This document shows, piece after piece, positions 13,491 to 19,956 of a DNA stretch of 37,461 nt (position 1 is its first letter; the number at the start of each line of letters is the position of its first letter). The stretch is taken from positions 1 to 37,461 of the IMG/VR virus record IMGVR_UViG_3300032267_000657; one strand, given 5' to 3'. Both the position numbers and the translations under genes were made by a program. The notes under the pieces are model-generated. The model made no database searches and was not told where the DNA came from. It saw only the letters and a program-made list of their open reading frames with translations. The stretch is from a virus.

Positions 13491-13565
13491 AGATGACTGC
13501 GAATTGAGCCTCCATCATTGAGACCAGTAGGTCGGAGAGCCACCCCTAAAAAGGTGGCTTTTTTT
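13491..13565 (+). ncRNA. Predicted ~75-nt phage small RNA with anti-Shine-Dalgarno loop
   Basis: The unit is bounded by a near-consensus promoter and a Rho-independent terminator and has no coding capacity. Three hairpins can be drawn. GATGA (13492-13496) pairs with TCATT (13515-13519), exposing an 18-nt loop. GACC-AGTA-GGTC is at 13522-13533. The terminator stem closes the 3' end. The loop carries AATTGAGCCTCC (13502-13513), the exact antisense of GGAGGCTCAATT. That string matches the extended ribosome-binding sites of many genes here, including those at 6142, 12668, 13971, 14857, 15775 and 9642. A trans-acting translational regulator is inferred. A 27-codon frame on the opposite strand lacks an SD. 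Confidence 0.65.
13538..13565 (+). terminator. Rho-independent terminator of the predicted small RNA
   Basis: AGCCACC pairs with GGTGGCT (7 bp) around an A-rich loop, followed by a T-run to 13565. It abuts the stop codon of the convergent RusA gene. Confidence 0.85.
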
Positions 13566-13923
13566 ATTGCCGTGCCGATACTTCTATCTCGCACCTAGGG
13601 TTTACCCTATCTACCCCCATCCAGTAAATATGCTTTTCCTTGACCTGACGGTCGTTTTTATATGCCACCTCCTGTAGCAAATCGAGGATCAAACTTTCAT
13701 CCAAATCGGGTCTGCGGGATGCGTACCAAATGCGAATCGTTACCACCACATCAACTTCAAAAACTTCGCTGGGAGCTATGACACATTGCTGTTTAAACAT
13801 CTTAGCGTAACCCAACGCCTTCGCAGACTTGATAAACATTGGCTTTCCACGGACGTACACCATTTTGCGTGAATTTGCTTTACTGGCGGGTTCACCAAAT
13901 ATTTTTAATGAAAGTGTTTGCAT
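13564..13923 (-). CDS. rusA: RusA-like Holliday junction resolvase
   Basis: A 119-residue protein that matches RusA in length and pattern. It has an N-terminal FGEPASKANSRK, then RRPDLDESLILDLLQ with aspartates at 73 and 75, and YKNDRQV with D91. E. coli RusA uses Asp70, Asp72 and Asp91, so the catalytic triad appears intact. It resolves four-way and branched DNA made during recombination and before packaging, and fits the ERF/SSB/nuclease set encoded just to the right. It is transcribed alone on the minus strand, divergent from that operon. One GTTTAAAC site (13791, MFKQ) lies inside. Confidence 0.9.
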   Translation of the reverse strand: MQTLSLKIFGEPASKANSRKMVYVRGKPMFIKSAKALGYAKMFKQQCVIAPSEVFEVDVVVTIRIWYASRRPDLDESLILDLLQEVAYKNDRQVKEKHIYWMGVDRVNPRCEIEVSARQ

Positions 13924-13946
13924 TTTATAAAAAGTAGTATTAGTAT
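13918..13946 (+). promoter_or_regulatory. Candidate promoter of the recombination operon
   Basis: TTGCAT (13918-13923), a 17-nt spacer and TAGTAT (13941-13946). The -10 is the same TAGTAT as in the early control region. Transcription would begin near 13953, giving an 18-nt leader that is little more than the AGGAGGCTTA ribosome-binding site. Confidence 0.45.
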
Positions 13947-13970
13947 CTAGGTTCGTATACAGGAGGCTTA

Positions 13971-14876
13971 ATGAAAATTACGAATAACTTTAATGTACCA
14001 GAGACTCTACTCGCATTAGCAAATAGAGACGATTACAACAAGGGTGAGGCTGACTTCTCAGTCACTGAGATCATATCTCCACCACGCATTCAAAGACTGC
14101 GCAGAAAGCACTGGAATGAGATGACTCAGGACGTTGCCGATATGCTATGGATGCTTATGGGTACTGCCTTGCACGTTGTGGCAGAACGTTCTGAGATAGC
14201 GGGTCACACTAACGAGGAACGTCTTATGGTTGGCATCGATGATGTCATCCTCTCAGGTGCTATCGATCTACAAAAGAATGACAAGGACGGCACGGTCATT
14301 ACTGATTACAAATTTACATCCGCATGGGCTTTGATGAATGACAAGCCTGAGTGGGAGCAACAACAAAACATTTACAAATATTTGGTTGAGCGTGTCAAAA
14401 GACAACCAGTAAAAAAGCTAGAGATCTGTGCGCTCATTCGTGATTGGTCTCGTAGAGATGCCATGAATAAGCCAAGCTATCCACAAGCACCGATCCAAGT
14501 ATTGAACATTCCGATTTGGACTCATGACCGTGTCGAGGCTTTCATTAGAGAACGCATCAACTTGCACCGTGATTCCAAAGTCAATGCGGATTGGAACGAG
14601 GAACTCCCCTTATGCACCGAGGAAGAGCGGTGGGTGCGTGAAACTAAGTATGCAGTAAAAAAAGAGGGTCGTAAGACTGCCGTTCGGGTCTTCGATACCG
14701 AGGAGGAGGCACAGGATTTATTGAAAGATATGCCTGTGAAAGATAAAGGATTCGTAGAAATCCGAAAAGGTGAGGCAGTACGTTGCACTGGCAATTTCTG
14801 CGGTGTCAATCAGTGGTGTACTCAATATCAAGCAACATTAACTCAGGAGGTTCAAGATGAAATCGGAAGTAATTAA
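13971..14876 (+). CDS. Cas4/RecB-like PD-(D/E)XK nuclease
   Basis: A 301-residue protein with the RecB-family nuclease signature: GTALHVVAE (H68), SGAIDL (D99), VITDYKFTSA (D112, K114) and a QQQNIYKYL helix. The C-terminus has CTGNFCGVNQWC, and an upstream Cys lies in LPLCTEEE. This pattern resembles the Cys set that holds an iron-sulfur cluster in Cas4/AddB-type nucleases. It would process DNA ends, probably making single strands for the ERF annealase encoded downstream. The SD is CAGGAGGCTTA. The 3' end overlaps the next gene by 20 nt. The iron-sulfur cluster is inference. Confidence 0.85.
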   Translation: MKITNNFNVPETLLALANRDDYNKGEADFSVTEIISPPRIQRLRRKHWNEMTQDVADMLWMLMGTALHVVAERSEIAGHTNEERLMVGIDDVILSGAIDLQKNDKDGTVITDYKFTSAWALMNDKPEWEQQQNIYKYLVERVKRQPVKKLEICALIRDWSRRDAMNKPSYPQAPIQVLNIPIWTHDRVEAFIRERINLHRDSKVNADWNEELPLCTEEERWVRETKYAVKKEGRKTAVRVFDTEEEAQDLLKDMPVKDKGFVEIRKGEAVRCTGNFCGVNQWCTQYQATLTQEVQDEIGSN

Positions 14877-15630
14877 TGTAACACCGTCTTTGGCGGAACA
14901 TTTCTTAAGTAAAAACATTCTCAATAGGAACATTAGCCATTCGCTTGTTACAAAATATGCGAACGATATGGAGAATGGAAATTGGAGACAGACTCACCAA
15001 GGTATTGCTTTTTATGAAGACGATACCGTTGCGGATGGTCAACATCGTTTACTGGCGGTGATTAAATCAAGATCAACAATACCAATGATGATTACCTATG
15101 GTTTAAAAAAGGAATCATCACTAGGGATTGATTACCATCGTCCAAGGAATATTGTTGATGGTATCAAAATTGGTGGGTTCTCTGATTGGATTGACTTTAA
15201 ACACATTGCTCTTATCAACACCATTGCAGAGCGCAAGCGTTTGACATCTGTTGAGTCAATTGAATGGTTAACCAAGATGAAAGATAGCGTTCAGTTTGCA
15301 ACAACGCATTTGACTTCAAAACGTTACCTTACAAACTCTTCAAGTCAGGCGGGTGTGGCTTTGGCGCACCACTACAAAGTTGATGAGAATTTACTTGCTC
15401 GTTTTTGTAAAGTGTTTTTGAATGGGGTGACAGAGAATAAGGCTGAGTCATCAATCATAAGACTGCGGGATGATTTTTTAAATAACCCATCGCAAAGTCA
15501 CGGCATTAAAGTTGAGAAGTTTTATAAAACGCAACGTGTAATTTCTGCTTTTGCTAAAGGCGAAATACTTACACGATTAATAACTCCAAAAGAACCAATT
15601 TGGAAATTTGAGGAAACCGATTTATGGTAA
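14857..15630 (+). CDS. ParB/sulfiredoxin-fold protein
   Basis: A 257-residue protein with the ParB/Srx N-terminal signature: ITxxxAE-like start (VTPSLAEHFL), NRNISHSLVTKYANDMENG, then VADGQHRLLAVIKS (DGQHR at 60-64). This is the phage family often labelled 'ParB-like nuclease domain'. I see no helix-turn-helix for parS binding and no adjacent parA, so it is probably not the partner of the parS site at 3037. Proteins with this fold bind or hydrolyse CTP/ATP or act on DNA. It lies between a nuclease and the ERF annealase, suggesting a recombination role. The SD is AGGAGGTTCAAG, inside the previous gene. Confidence 0.75.
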   Translation: MKSEVINVTPSLAEHFLSKNILNRNISHSLVTKYANDMENGNWRQTHQGIAFYEDDTVADGQHRLLAVIKSRSTIPMMITYGLKKESSLGIDYHRPRNIVDGIKIGGFSDWIDFKHIALINTIAERKRLTSVESIEWLTKMKDSVQFATTHLTSKRYLTNSSSQAGVALAHHYKVDENLLARFCKVFLNGVTENKAESSIIRLRDDFLNNPSQSHGIKVEKFYKTQRVISAFAKGEILTRLITPKEPIWKFEETDLW

Positions 15631-15788
15631 GCAGTGAAGAGTTAGCAAGTGGATTGCAGAACATGGTGACGATGCATTTATCGGACAGAGTTTTATGCGA
15701 TCAATCAGCAATACGGTTGTTGGTATTGGAAACAGAAATTAAATTTTTACAAAAGCAATTACAGGAGGTTCAAAGTGAAAGTATATAA
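15624..15788 (+). CDS. Tiny coiled-coil protein
   Basis: A 54-residue protein (MVSSEELASGLQNMVTMHLS... QSESI). The C-terminal half is a likely coiled coil (LLVLETEIKFLQKQLQEVQ). The ATG overlaps the previous stop (ATGGTAA), and the 3' end contains the Shine-Dalgarno and start of the ERF gene. A real gene is likely from the packing; the function is unknown. Confidence 0.5.
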   Translation: MVSSEELASGLQNMVTMHLSDRVLCDQSAIRLLVLETEIKFLQKQLQEVQSESI

Positions 15789-16407
15789 AAAGTTAGTAGA
15801 GGCTAGAGTAGCTCTACAAGGTAAGGCTTTAAACAAGTCAGGTCATAACAAGTTTGCGGGTTACAAGTATTTTGAATTGGGTGATTTCTTGCCTGAGATT
15901 CAAAAGATCTTTAAAGAGATTGGCTTGTGCGATGTAATTTCGTTTGATCAAAATCTTGCGGTCATGAATATTTATGACGTGGAAGATGGATCATTTGTTA
16001 CGTTTACATCTCCAATGGGATCTGCTCAGTTAAAGGGTTGCCATGAAGTGCAAAATATCGGTGCGGTGGAAACCTACCAAAGGCGCTATTTATATACGGT
16101 AGCCTTGAGCATCTCGGAGCATGATGCATTAGATGCGACCACAGGATCTGCGCCAGTAGAACCAAAGAAAGTAGCTGAAGTAAAAAAGCCTGACGTTGGG
16201 ACGGTTACCGAGCTTAATCCTGACGATGTAGCAATGATCGAAACATTGATCACGTTCGGTGAGACTTGCGAGACGATGTCTGAGTTAACTGGTCTTTGGA
16301 AAAAGAATCAGAAAGCTATTGACTCAATCAAGGTTGGTAACAAAGAGTTGTTCAATCGGTTGCAAACTAAGTTTGCTGAGTACAAAGCCAAATTCAAGGA
16401 GGAATAA
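15775..16407 (+). CDS. erf: ERF-family single-strand annealing protein
   Basis: A 210-residue protein. The N-terminal core fits ERF: VYKKLVEARVALQGK, NKSGHNKFAGYKYFELGDFL, EIGLCDVISF, and AVETYQRRYLYTVALSISE followed by HDALDA. ERF proteins anneal complementary single strands for recombination and genome circularisation. The C-terminal ~75 residues are charged and less conserved. The start is GTG at 15775, 6 nt after GGAGGTTC. The SSB gene follows immediately, a common ERF-SSB pairing that indicates physical cooperation. Confidence 0.9.
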   Translation: MKVYKKLVEARVALQGKALNKSGHNKFAGYKYFELGDFLPEIQKIFKEIGLCDVISFDQNLAVMNIYDVEDGSFVTFTSPMGSAQLKGCHEVQNIGAVETYQRRYLYTVALSISEHDALDATTGSAPVEPKKVAEVKKPDVGTVTELNPDDVAMIETLITFGETCETMSELTGLWKKNQKAIDSIKVGNKELFNRLQTKFAEYKAKFKEE

Positions 16408-16408
16408 C

Positions 16409-16702
16409 ATGGCATACGGATCTAAATTTGAATTACAACCTAACCAAGGTAGCTTGTTTGCTACCAAGGTTAAGAAACACCCTAAAGCGCCTGACTACTG
16501 GGGAGAGTTATTGGTTGACGTTAGCACCCTTGAAATTGAAAACGGTGTTGCTAAGGTCAAGCTTGGTGGTTGGAAAGTTAAGTCTGAGTCATCAGGCAAT
16601 ACTTTTTTATCCATAAGAATTGATACATGGAAACCTGACAGTGCGCAAAAACCACAAACACAAACTAACAATGGAGACATGGACGATGACATCCCTTTCT
16701 AA
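16409..16702 (+). CDS. ssb: Single-stranded DNA-binding protein with SSB-type acidic tip
   Basis: A 97-residue protein from the ATG at 16409 (SD AAGGAGGA). The body is a compact beta-rich domain (GSLFATKVKKHPKAPDYWGE, AKVKLGGWKVKSESSGNTF, LSIRIDTWKP), compatible with a short OB fold. A Gln/Thr/Asn linker ends in DMDDDIPF. The last six residues equal the C-terminal tip of E. coli SSB, which recruits host repair and replication proteins. The ERF gene is adjacent. The fold is inferred from pattern; the tip is exact. Confidence 0.85.
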   Translation: MAYGSKFELQPNQGSLFATKVKKHPKAPDYWGELLVDVSTLEIENGVAKVKLGGWKVKSESSGNTFLSIRIDTWKPDSAQKPQTQTNNGDMDDDIPF

Positions 16703-16967
16703 ACCAGTAGCAAAGAAACGTGGCAGACCTCTAGGGTCTAAAAACAAACGTGTTAGAACTGTTGCGGGGAAAAAATATACCTTCAAAGACAAAGCGTTTA
16801 AACAATCCAATAACCATGCGTCTGAGATTAACAAGTTGCATAACAGGATCTTGGAATTGGAAACGATTCGTGAAAGATTGCATAGCGTAATTGATCGCCA
16901 AGAACATAAAGCTATCCAGTACCAAGCGGTTATTGATTATCTCGAAACAAAGTTGGAGATTAACTAA
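16686..16967 (+). CDS. AT-hook and coiled-coil protein
   Basis: A 93-residue protein from the ATG at 16686 (GGAG 9 nt upstream). Near the N-terminus KKRGRPLGSKNKR is an AT-hook (GRP core with flanking basics), which binds the minor groove of A/T-rich DNA. The rest is coiled coil (INKLHNRILELETIRERL). It overlaps SSB by 17 nt and the next gene by 1 nt. A GTTTAAAC site lies in its own coding region (16796). It is one candidate binder of the TTTAAA-centred palindromes, purely as a hypothesis. Confidence 0.7.
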   Translation: MTSLSKPVAKKRGRPLGSKNKRVRTVAGKKYTFKDKAFKQSNNHASEINKLHNRILELETIRERLHSVIDRQEHKAIQYQAVIDYLETKLEIN

Positions 16968-17380
16968 TGAATGCACTTCAGTTTGAAGCAGTCAAGATTG
17001 CCCTTAAACAGGATAAGACTGGGTTCGTGCTGACGTTGAACATTCACCCTGACGAGATCCCAAATGAACTTATGCGGGATTTTGTTGGGGCGAGATACGG
17101 TGTGGCGATGGTTCGTATTCAAGATAACGAATCCGCTACGCAGTACGACAACCGAGTTAAGAAAGCTGGGATGCTTGGGCGCAGTAAACGTTTCCATTTA
17201 TGGCTTAGGAAAGAAAATGGTTTGACGATTGATGGCGAAGACGATGCAGTCGAGGCAATCTACCGTATATGTAATATCCAATCCCGCACCGAATTAAATG
17301 GTAACAAACAAGCCCAAGATAAATTTGATGAATTAGTCCATGACTATGAACAATGGGGTGAAGAAGATGAGCCGTTTTAA
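16967..17380 (+). CDS. Conserved phage replication-module protein with SSB-like acidic C-terminus
   Basis: A 137-residue protein (MNALQFEAVKIALKQDKTGF...). The N-terminal half is of the kind I recall from phage replication modules: HPDEIPNELMRDFVGARYGV, then a VRIQDNES segment. No enzymatic motif is visible. The C-terminus ends GEEDEPF, much like the acidic tip of SSB proteins (DDDIPF in the nearby gene), so it may bind the same host partners. The ATG overlaps the previous stop (TAATG). Confidence 0.65.
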   Translation: MNALQFEAVKIALKQDKTGFVLTLNIHPDEIPNELMRDFVGARYGVAMVRIQDNESATQYDNRVKKAGMLGRSKRFHLWLRKENGLTIDGEDDAVEAIYRICNIQSRTELNGNKQAQDKFDELVHDYEQWGEEDEPF

Positions 17381-17663
17381 AAGCGTAGTGCCGATTATGG
17401 TGTATGTCGAACCTACCGAGAGAACGAAGATCCAATCCTATGCAAAGAAAGAAAAGATTAATGTTAGTCAGTTGGCAAGAGAATCATTTCGGATGCGTAT
17501 GGAAATTGATGACCCGTTTAAGAATGGTTTCAATCAAGGTTTAAACGAGGCGATGCGGATTGTCCGTGAAACTGAGGGGGCAAAAATGATGTTCCCTTCT
17601 GGTAAGTCTTTTGGTCAGCTAGTCTGCGATGAAATTGAAAAGTTTCTTAAGGATAAAAAATGA
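17367..17663 (+). CDS. Ribbon-helix-helix DNA-binding protein
   Basis: A 98-residue protein from the ATG at 17367. VPIMVYVEPTERTKIQSYAK followed by KEKINVSQLARESFRMRME fits a ribbon-helix-helix fold: a beta strand, then two helices. Such proteins are dimeric or tetrameric repressors that bind palindromes. The C-terminal part (MFPSGKSFGQLVCDEIEKFL) may mediate oligomers. It overlaps the previous gene and contains a GTTTAAAC site (17539). It is the best in-window candidate for a regulator of the dispersed palindrome, by fold only. Confidence 0.65.
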   Translation: MSRFKSVVPIMVYVEPTERTKIQSYAKKEKINVSQLARESFRMRMEIDDPFKNGFNQGLNEAMRIVRETEGAKMMFPSGKSFGQLVCDEIEKFLKDKK

Positions 17664-17866
17664 ACGAACAAGACTTGCGGGATTGCTTTGCTATGTTTGC
17701 CATGATGGGCATTATTGTTAGGGGTGGTTTGCATCCCGAATTAATGCCCGAAGATGGTATTTCTAGAAGATCCTATGACATGGCTGATGCAATGTTACAG
17801 GCACGGAAACACAAGGAAGAGGAACAGGGCATCGTTGCTATTAGAAAGAGAAAAGTTACAAAATGA
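17660..17866 (+). CDS. Small phage protein, unknown function
   Basis: A 68-residue protein (MNEQDLRDCFAMFAMMGIIV...). It has the 'D.R..fA.f...G......' and 'SYDMADAMLQAR' patterns of a small family that I recall as common in phage operons beside replication genes, always of unknown function. It overlaps by 4 nt at both ends (ATGA). Confidence 0.65.
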   Translation: MNEQDLRDCFAMFAMMGIIVRGGLHPELMPEDGISRRSYDMADAMLQARKHKEEEQGIVAIRKRKVTK

Positions 17867-18342
17867 CTAGGGTTGATCTAACGGTGCATGAAATGTTGGT
17901 ATGCCAAACCTTGGGTGTTCTAAGAAGAAGTTCTGCAATGGGAAACGTTAAAGATCAGCAGATGGGAGATCAAAGCCCTTGGAATATTGATATTGACGGG
18001 GTCATTGGTGAGATGTGTGTAGCAAAATACTTTAATGTTTTTCCCGACATGAGTGTTGGTATAAGAAAGGGCGGTGCTGATTTATTGATTAGAAAAAAAT
18101 CAATTGATGTAAAAACAACAAGGGTAAAAACTGGAAAACTGTTGTCTACTTTGAAAAAAATAGAAGATCCTTGTGATATTTACATTTTGGTAATAGTCGA
18201 TGAAAAAGGCGGAGACATTGCTGGTTGGATTGAAAAGGAAAACTTGTTTTTACCCGAAAATATTAGTGATTTAGGGCATGGAAAAGGGTATGTTTTAAAA
18301 CAAGAACAGTTGAAAAAAATTAATCTGAAAGATGGCAGATGA
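17863..18342 (+). CDS. PD-(D/E)XK-type nuclease
   Basis: A 159-residue protein. DGVIGEMCVAKYFNV contributes E50, KGGADLLIRKKSIDVKTTR contributes D73 and the D82-V-K84 triad, and the strand IYILVIVDEKGGDIAGWI follows. This is the layout of small PD-(D/E)XK nucleases. It overlaps the DNA methyltransferase gene by 4 nt, so the pair could act as a restriction-modification unit. It could equally be a free-standing phage nuclease of the kind often found in replication operons. Base composition is more A-rich than in its neighbours. Confidence 0.7.
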   Translation: MTRVDLTVHEMLVCQTLGVLRRSSAMGNVKDQQMGDQSPWNIDIDGVIGEMCVAKYFNVFPDMSVGIRKGGADLLIRKKSIDVKTTRVKTGKLLSTLKKIEDPCDIYILVIVDEKGGDIAGWIEKENLFLPENISDLGHGKGYVLKQEQLKKINLKDGR

Positions 18343-19268
18343 ATCGCATAGAGTTTGGTGATTGCCGAGACATTATGAAACGTTGGGCTGATGAGGGGGT
18401 CAAGGTACAGACTTGTGTAACTTCTCCCCCTTACTTTGGCTTGCGTGACTACGGTCATGACGGTCAAATTGGCTTGGAAGAAACCGTTGACGAATACGTG
18501 GCGGCAATCGTTGATGTGTTTAAACGGGTAAAGGATCTGCTGGCTGATGATGGAACGCTGTGGCTGAACTTAGGAGACAGTTATTACAACTACCGACCAG
18601 GCAAGGGGCAGTCTTTGGTTAAACAAACGGTGTCAAATACCGACCAAGACTTACCTCAAAACTGCGCTAGACGTGGAAACAAGCAAGCTGGGCTAAAGGA
18701 AAAAGACTTGATTGGCATCCCTTGGCGGGTAGCCTTTGCCTTGCAAGCTGACGGTTGGTATCTACGTCAGGACATCATTTGGCATAAGCCTAACCCTATG
18801 CCTGAGTCTGTGCGGGATCGTTGCACCAAGAACCATGAGTACATCTTTCTGTTGACCAAGAAGTCCAAGTACTACTTTGATAACGAGGCGATTAAAGAGC
18901 CTGTCAAGGAAGACTGGGGTACTAGGGATAGGACGGACGGCAAGTACCACAACGAGGGATCAGGTCTTACCCCTCACTCAGGGCTAGAAAAGAGCTACGA
19001 GACGGCAAATAAGCGGTCTGTGTGGACTGTTACGACCAAACCTTTCTCAGGTGCGCATTTTGCGGTGTTCCCGCCTGATTTAATAGAACCTTGCGTTCTT
19101 GCGGGTAGCAAACCAAACGACATAGTGCTTGATCCGTTTATGGGTTCTGGAACTACGGCAGCCGTGGCACAGCGTTTAAACAGGCTATACCTTGGCTGCG
19201 AGCTGAACGAAGAATATAAAAAGTTGCAGGATGAACGTTTAAAACAACCATCTTTGGAGTTGCTATGA
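18339..19268 (+). CDS. DNA methyltransferase (beta-type, SPPY motif)
   Basis: A 309-residue protein. The catalytic motif IV TSPPYFGLRDYG is near the N-terminus (residues 28-39), and the SAM-binding motif I DPFMGSGTT is near the C-terminus. That order is the beta class of amino-methyltransferases (N4-cytosine or N6-adenine). QIGLEETVDEYV and LWLNLGDSYYN are typical of phage-borne enzymes of this family. It probably protects phage DNA or marks it for regulation. The target sequence cannot be read off. It overlaps the upstream nuclease (ATGA) and the downstream gene (ATGA). GTTTAAAC sites lie at 18518 and 19174. Confidence 0.92.
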   Translation: MNRIEFGDCRDIMKRWADEGVKVQTCVTSPPYFGLRDYGHDGQIGLEETVDEYVAAIVDVFKRVKDLLADDGTLWLNLGDSYYNYRPGKGQSLVKQTVSNTDQDLPQNCARRGNKQAGLKEKDLIGIPWRVAFALQADGWYLRQDIIWHKPNPMPESVRDRCTKNHEYIFLLTKKSKYYFDNEAIKEPVKEDWGTRDRTDGKYHNEGSGLTPHSGLEKSYETANKRSVWTVTTKPFSGAHFAVFPPDLIEPCVLAGSKPNDIVLDPFMGSGTTAAVAQRLNRLYLGCELNEEYKKLQDERLKQPSLELL

Positions 19269-19459
19269 AAAGACATAGAAAGTTTTCGGAACAGATGGAA
19301 AAAGACATCCAAGAGATTGTTGATTTCTATATGCAGTTTGTAACCCACTACCAAGAAGAAGTCAGGGAGTGCTATGAGTATTTTTGGAAATGCATGAGTG
19401 ACGGCACGATAGAGGATTATTTAGAGATTGTTCGTGAAAGAAAGGCACAAGAAAAATGA
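19265..19459 (+). CDS. Small helical protein, unknown function
   Basis: A 64-residue protein (MKRHRKFSEQMEKDIQEIVD...) made of charged and aromatic helices (FYMQFVTHYQEEVRECYEYF). The ATG overlaps the methyltransferase stop, and the TGA overlaps the next ATG. No family is recognised. Confidence 0.55.
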   Translation: MKRHRKFSEQMEKDIQEIVDFYMQFVTHYQEEVRECYEYFWKCMSDGTIEDYLEIVRERKAQEK

Positions 19460-19551
19460 ATGACTTAATTTTTATTTTCTTTTTGTTGAGTGGGGTTGTA
19501 TTTTGGGGTTTTATCTTGCTTGTAATTGTTAAGATATGGATGGAAAAATGA
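19456..19551 (+). CDS. 31-residue transmembrane peptide
   Basis: A single hydrophobic helix with almost nothing else (MNDLIFIFFLLSGVVFWGF... KIWMEK). It is coupled by ATGA overlaps on both sides, which is the main support for such a short frame. It could be a small membrane effector or a toxin-like peptide; the function is unknown. Confidence 0.5.
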   Translation: MNDLIFIFFLLSGVVFWGFILLVIVKIWMEK

Positions 19552-19733
19552 CTACGTTTACTACTGAGGACAGGGAGCAGTATGAGGGTGGAATACCAAT
19601 CCCTTTTGCGGGTTGGGTATCTGTTGACAAAGAAGACAGGGAGCAAATGCTACGGGATCAGTTACGAATCCAGCAGCAAGAGATAGATCGTTTAAACGCA
19701 GAGCTTATGGCAGCGAGGAAAAATAATGAGTGA
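19548..19733 (+). CDS. Small protein with C-terminal coiled coil
   Basis: A 61-residue protein from the ATG at 19548 (ATGA with the previous gene). A start at 19536 would add four residues. GGIPIPFAGWVSVDKEDREQ is followed by a coiled coil (LRIQQQEIDRLNAELMAARK). It contains a GTTTAAAC site (19690) encoding RLN. The family is unknown. Confidence 0.55.
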   Translation: MTTFTTEDREQYEGGIPIPFAGWVSVDKEDREQMLRDQLRIQQQEIDRLNAELMAARKNNE

Positions 19734-19956
19734 TCCAGTTAATCATCCGAAACATTACACCAGCCACCCATCAGGAGTGGAGTGCATTGAGATTACTGAG
19801 CATTTAAACTTCTGCCTCGGTAACGCAGTCAAGTACATTTGGAGGGCTGGCGAGAAAGATCAGGAGAAAGAAATAGAAGACCTTGAAAAGGGTGCTTGGT
19901 ATCTAGCACGTGAAATCAATAAACGTAAGAAAGCTAAATATGGCAACCAAACATGA
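19726..19956 (+). CDS. DUF3310 (SaV-like) protein
   Basis: A 76-residue protein with the DUF3310 pattern: VNHPKHYTSHPSGVECIEIT, NFCLGNAVKYIWRAGEKD and DLEKGAWYLAREI. This small domain is widespread in phages and is often described as nucleotide-kinase-associated. The biochemical role is unclear. It overlaps its upstream neighbour by 8 nt and its downstream neighbour by 17 nt. Confidence 0.88.
   Translation: MSDPVNHPKHYTSHPSGVECIEITEHLNFCLGNAVKYIWRAGEKDQEKEIEDLEKGAWYLAREINKRKKAKYGNQT

Noticed and set aside
13439-13520. 27-codon minus-strand frame (MMEAQFAVICQ...) antisense to the small RNA
   Set aside because: It has no Shine-Dalgarno and runs through a near-perfect plus-strand promoter. It remains an alternative reason for the GGAGGCTC complement but is weaker than the small-RNA reading.
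14857-15630. True ParB partner for the parS site
   Set aside because: The protein has the ParB/Srx pocket but no visible helix-turn-helix or C-terminal dimer domain, and no parA is adjacent.
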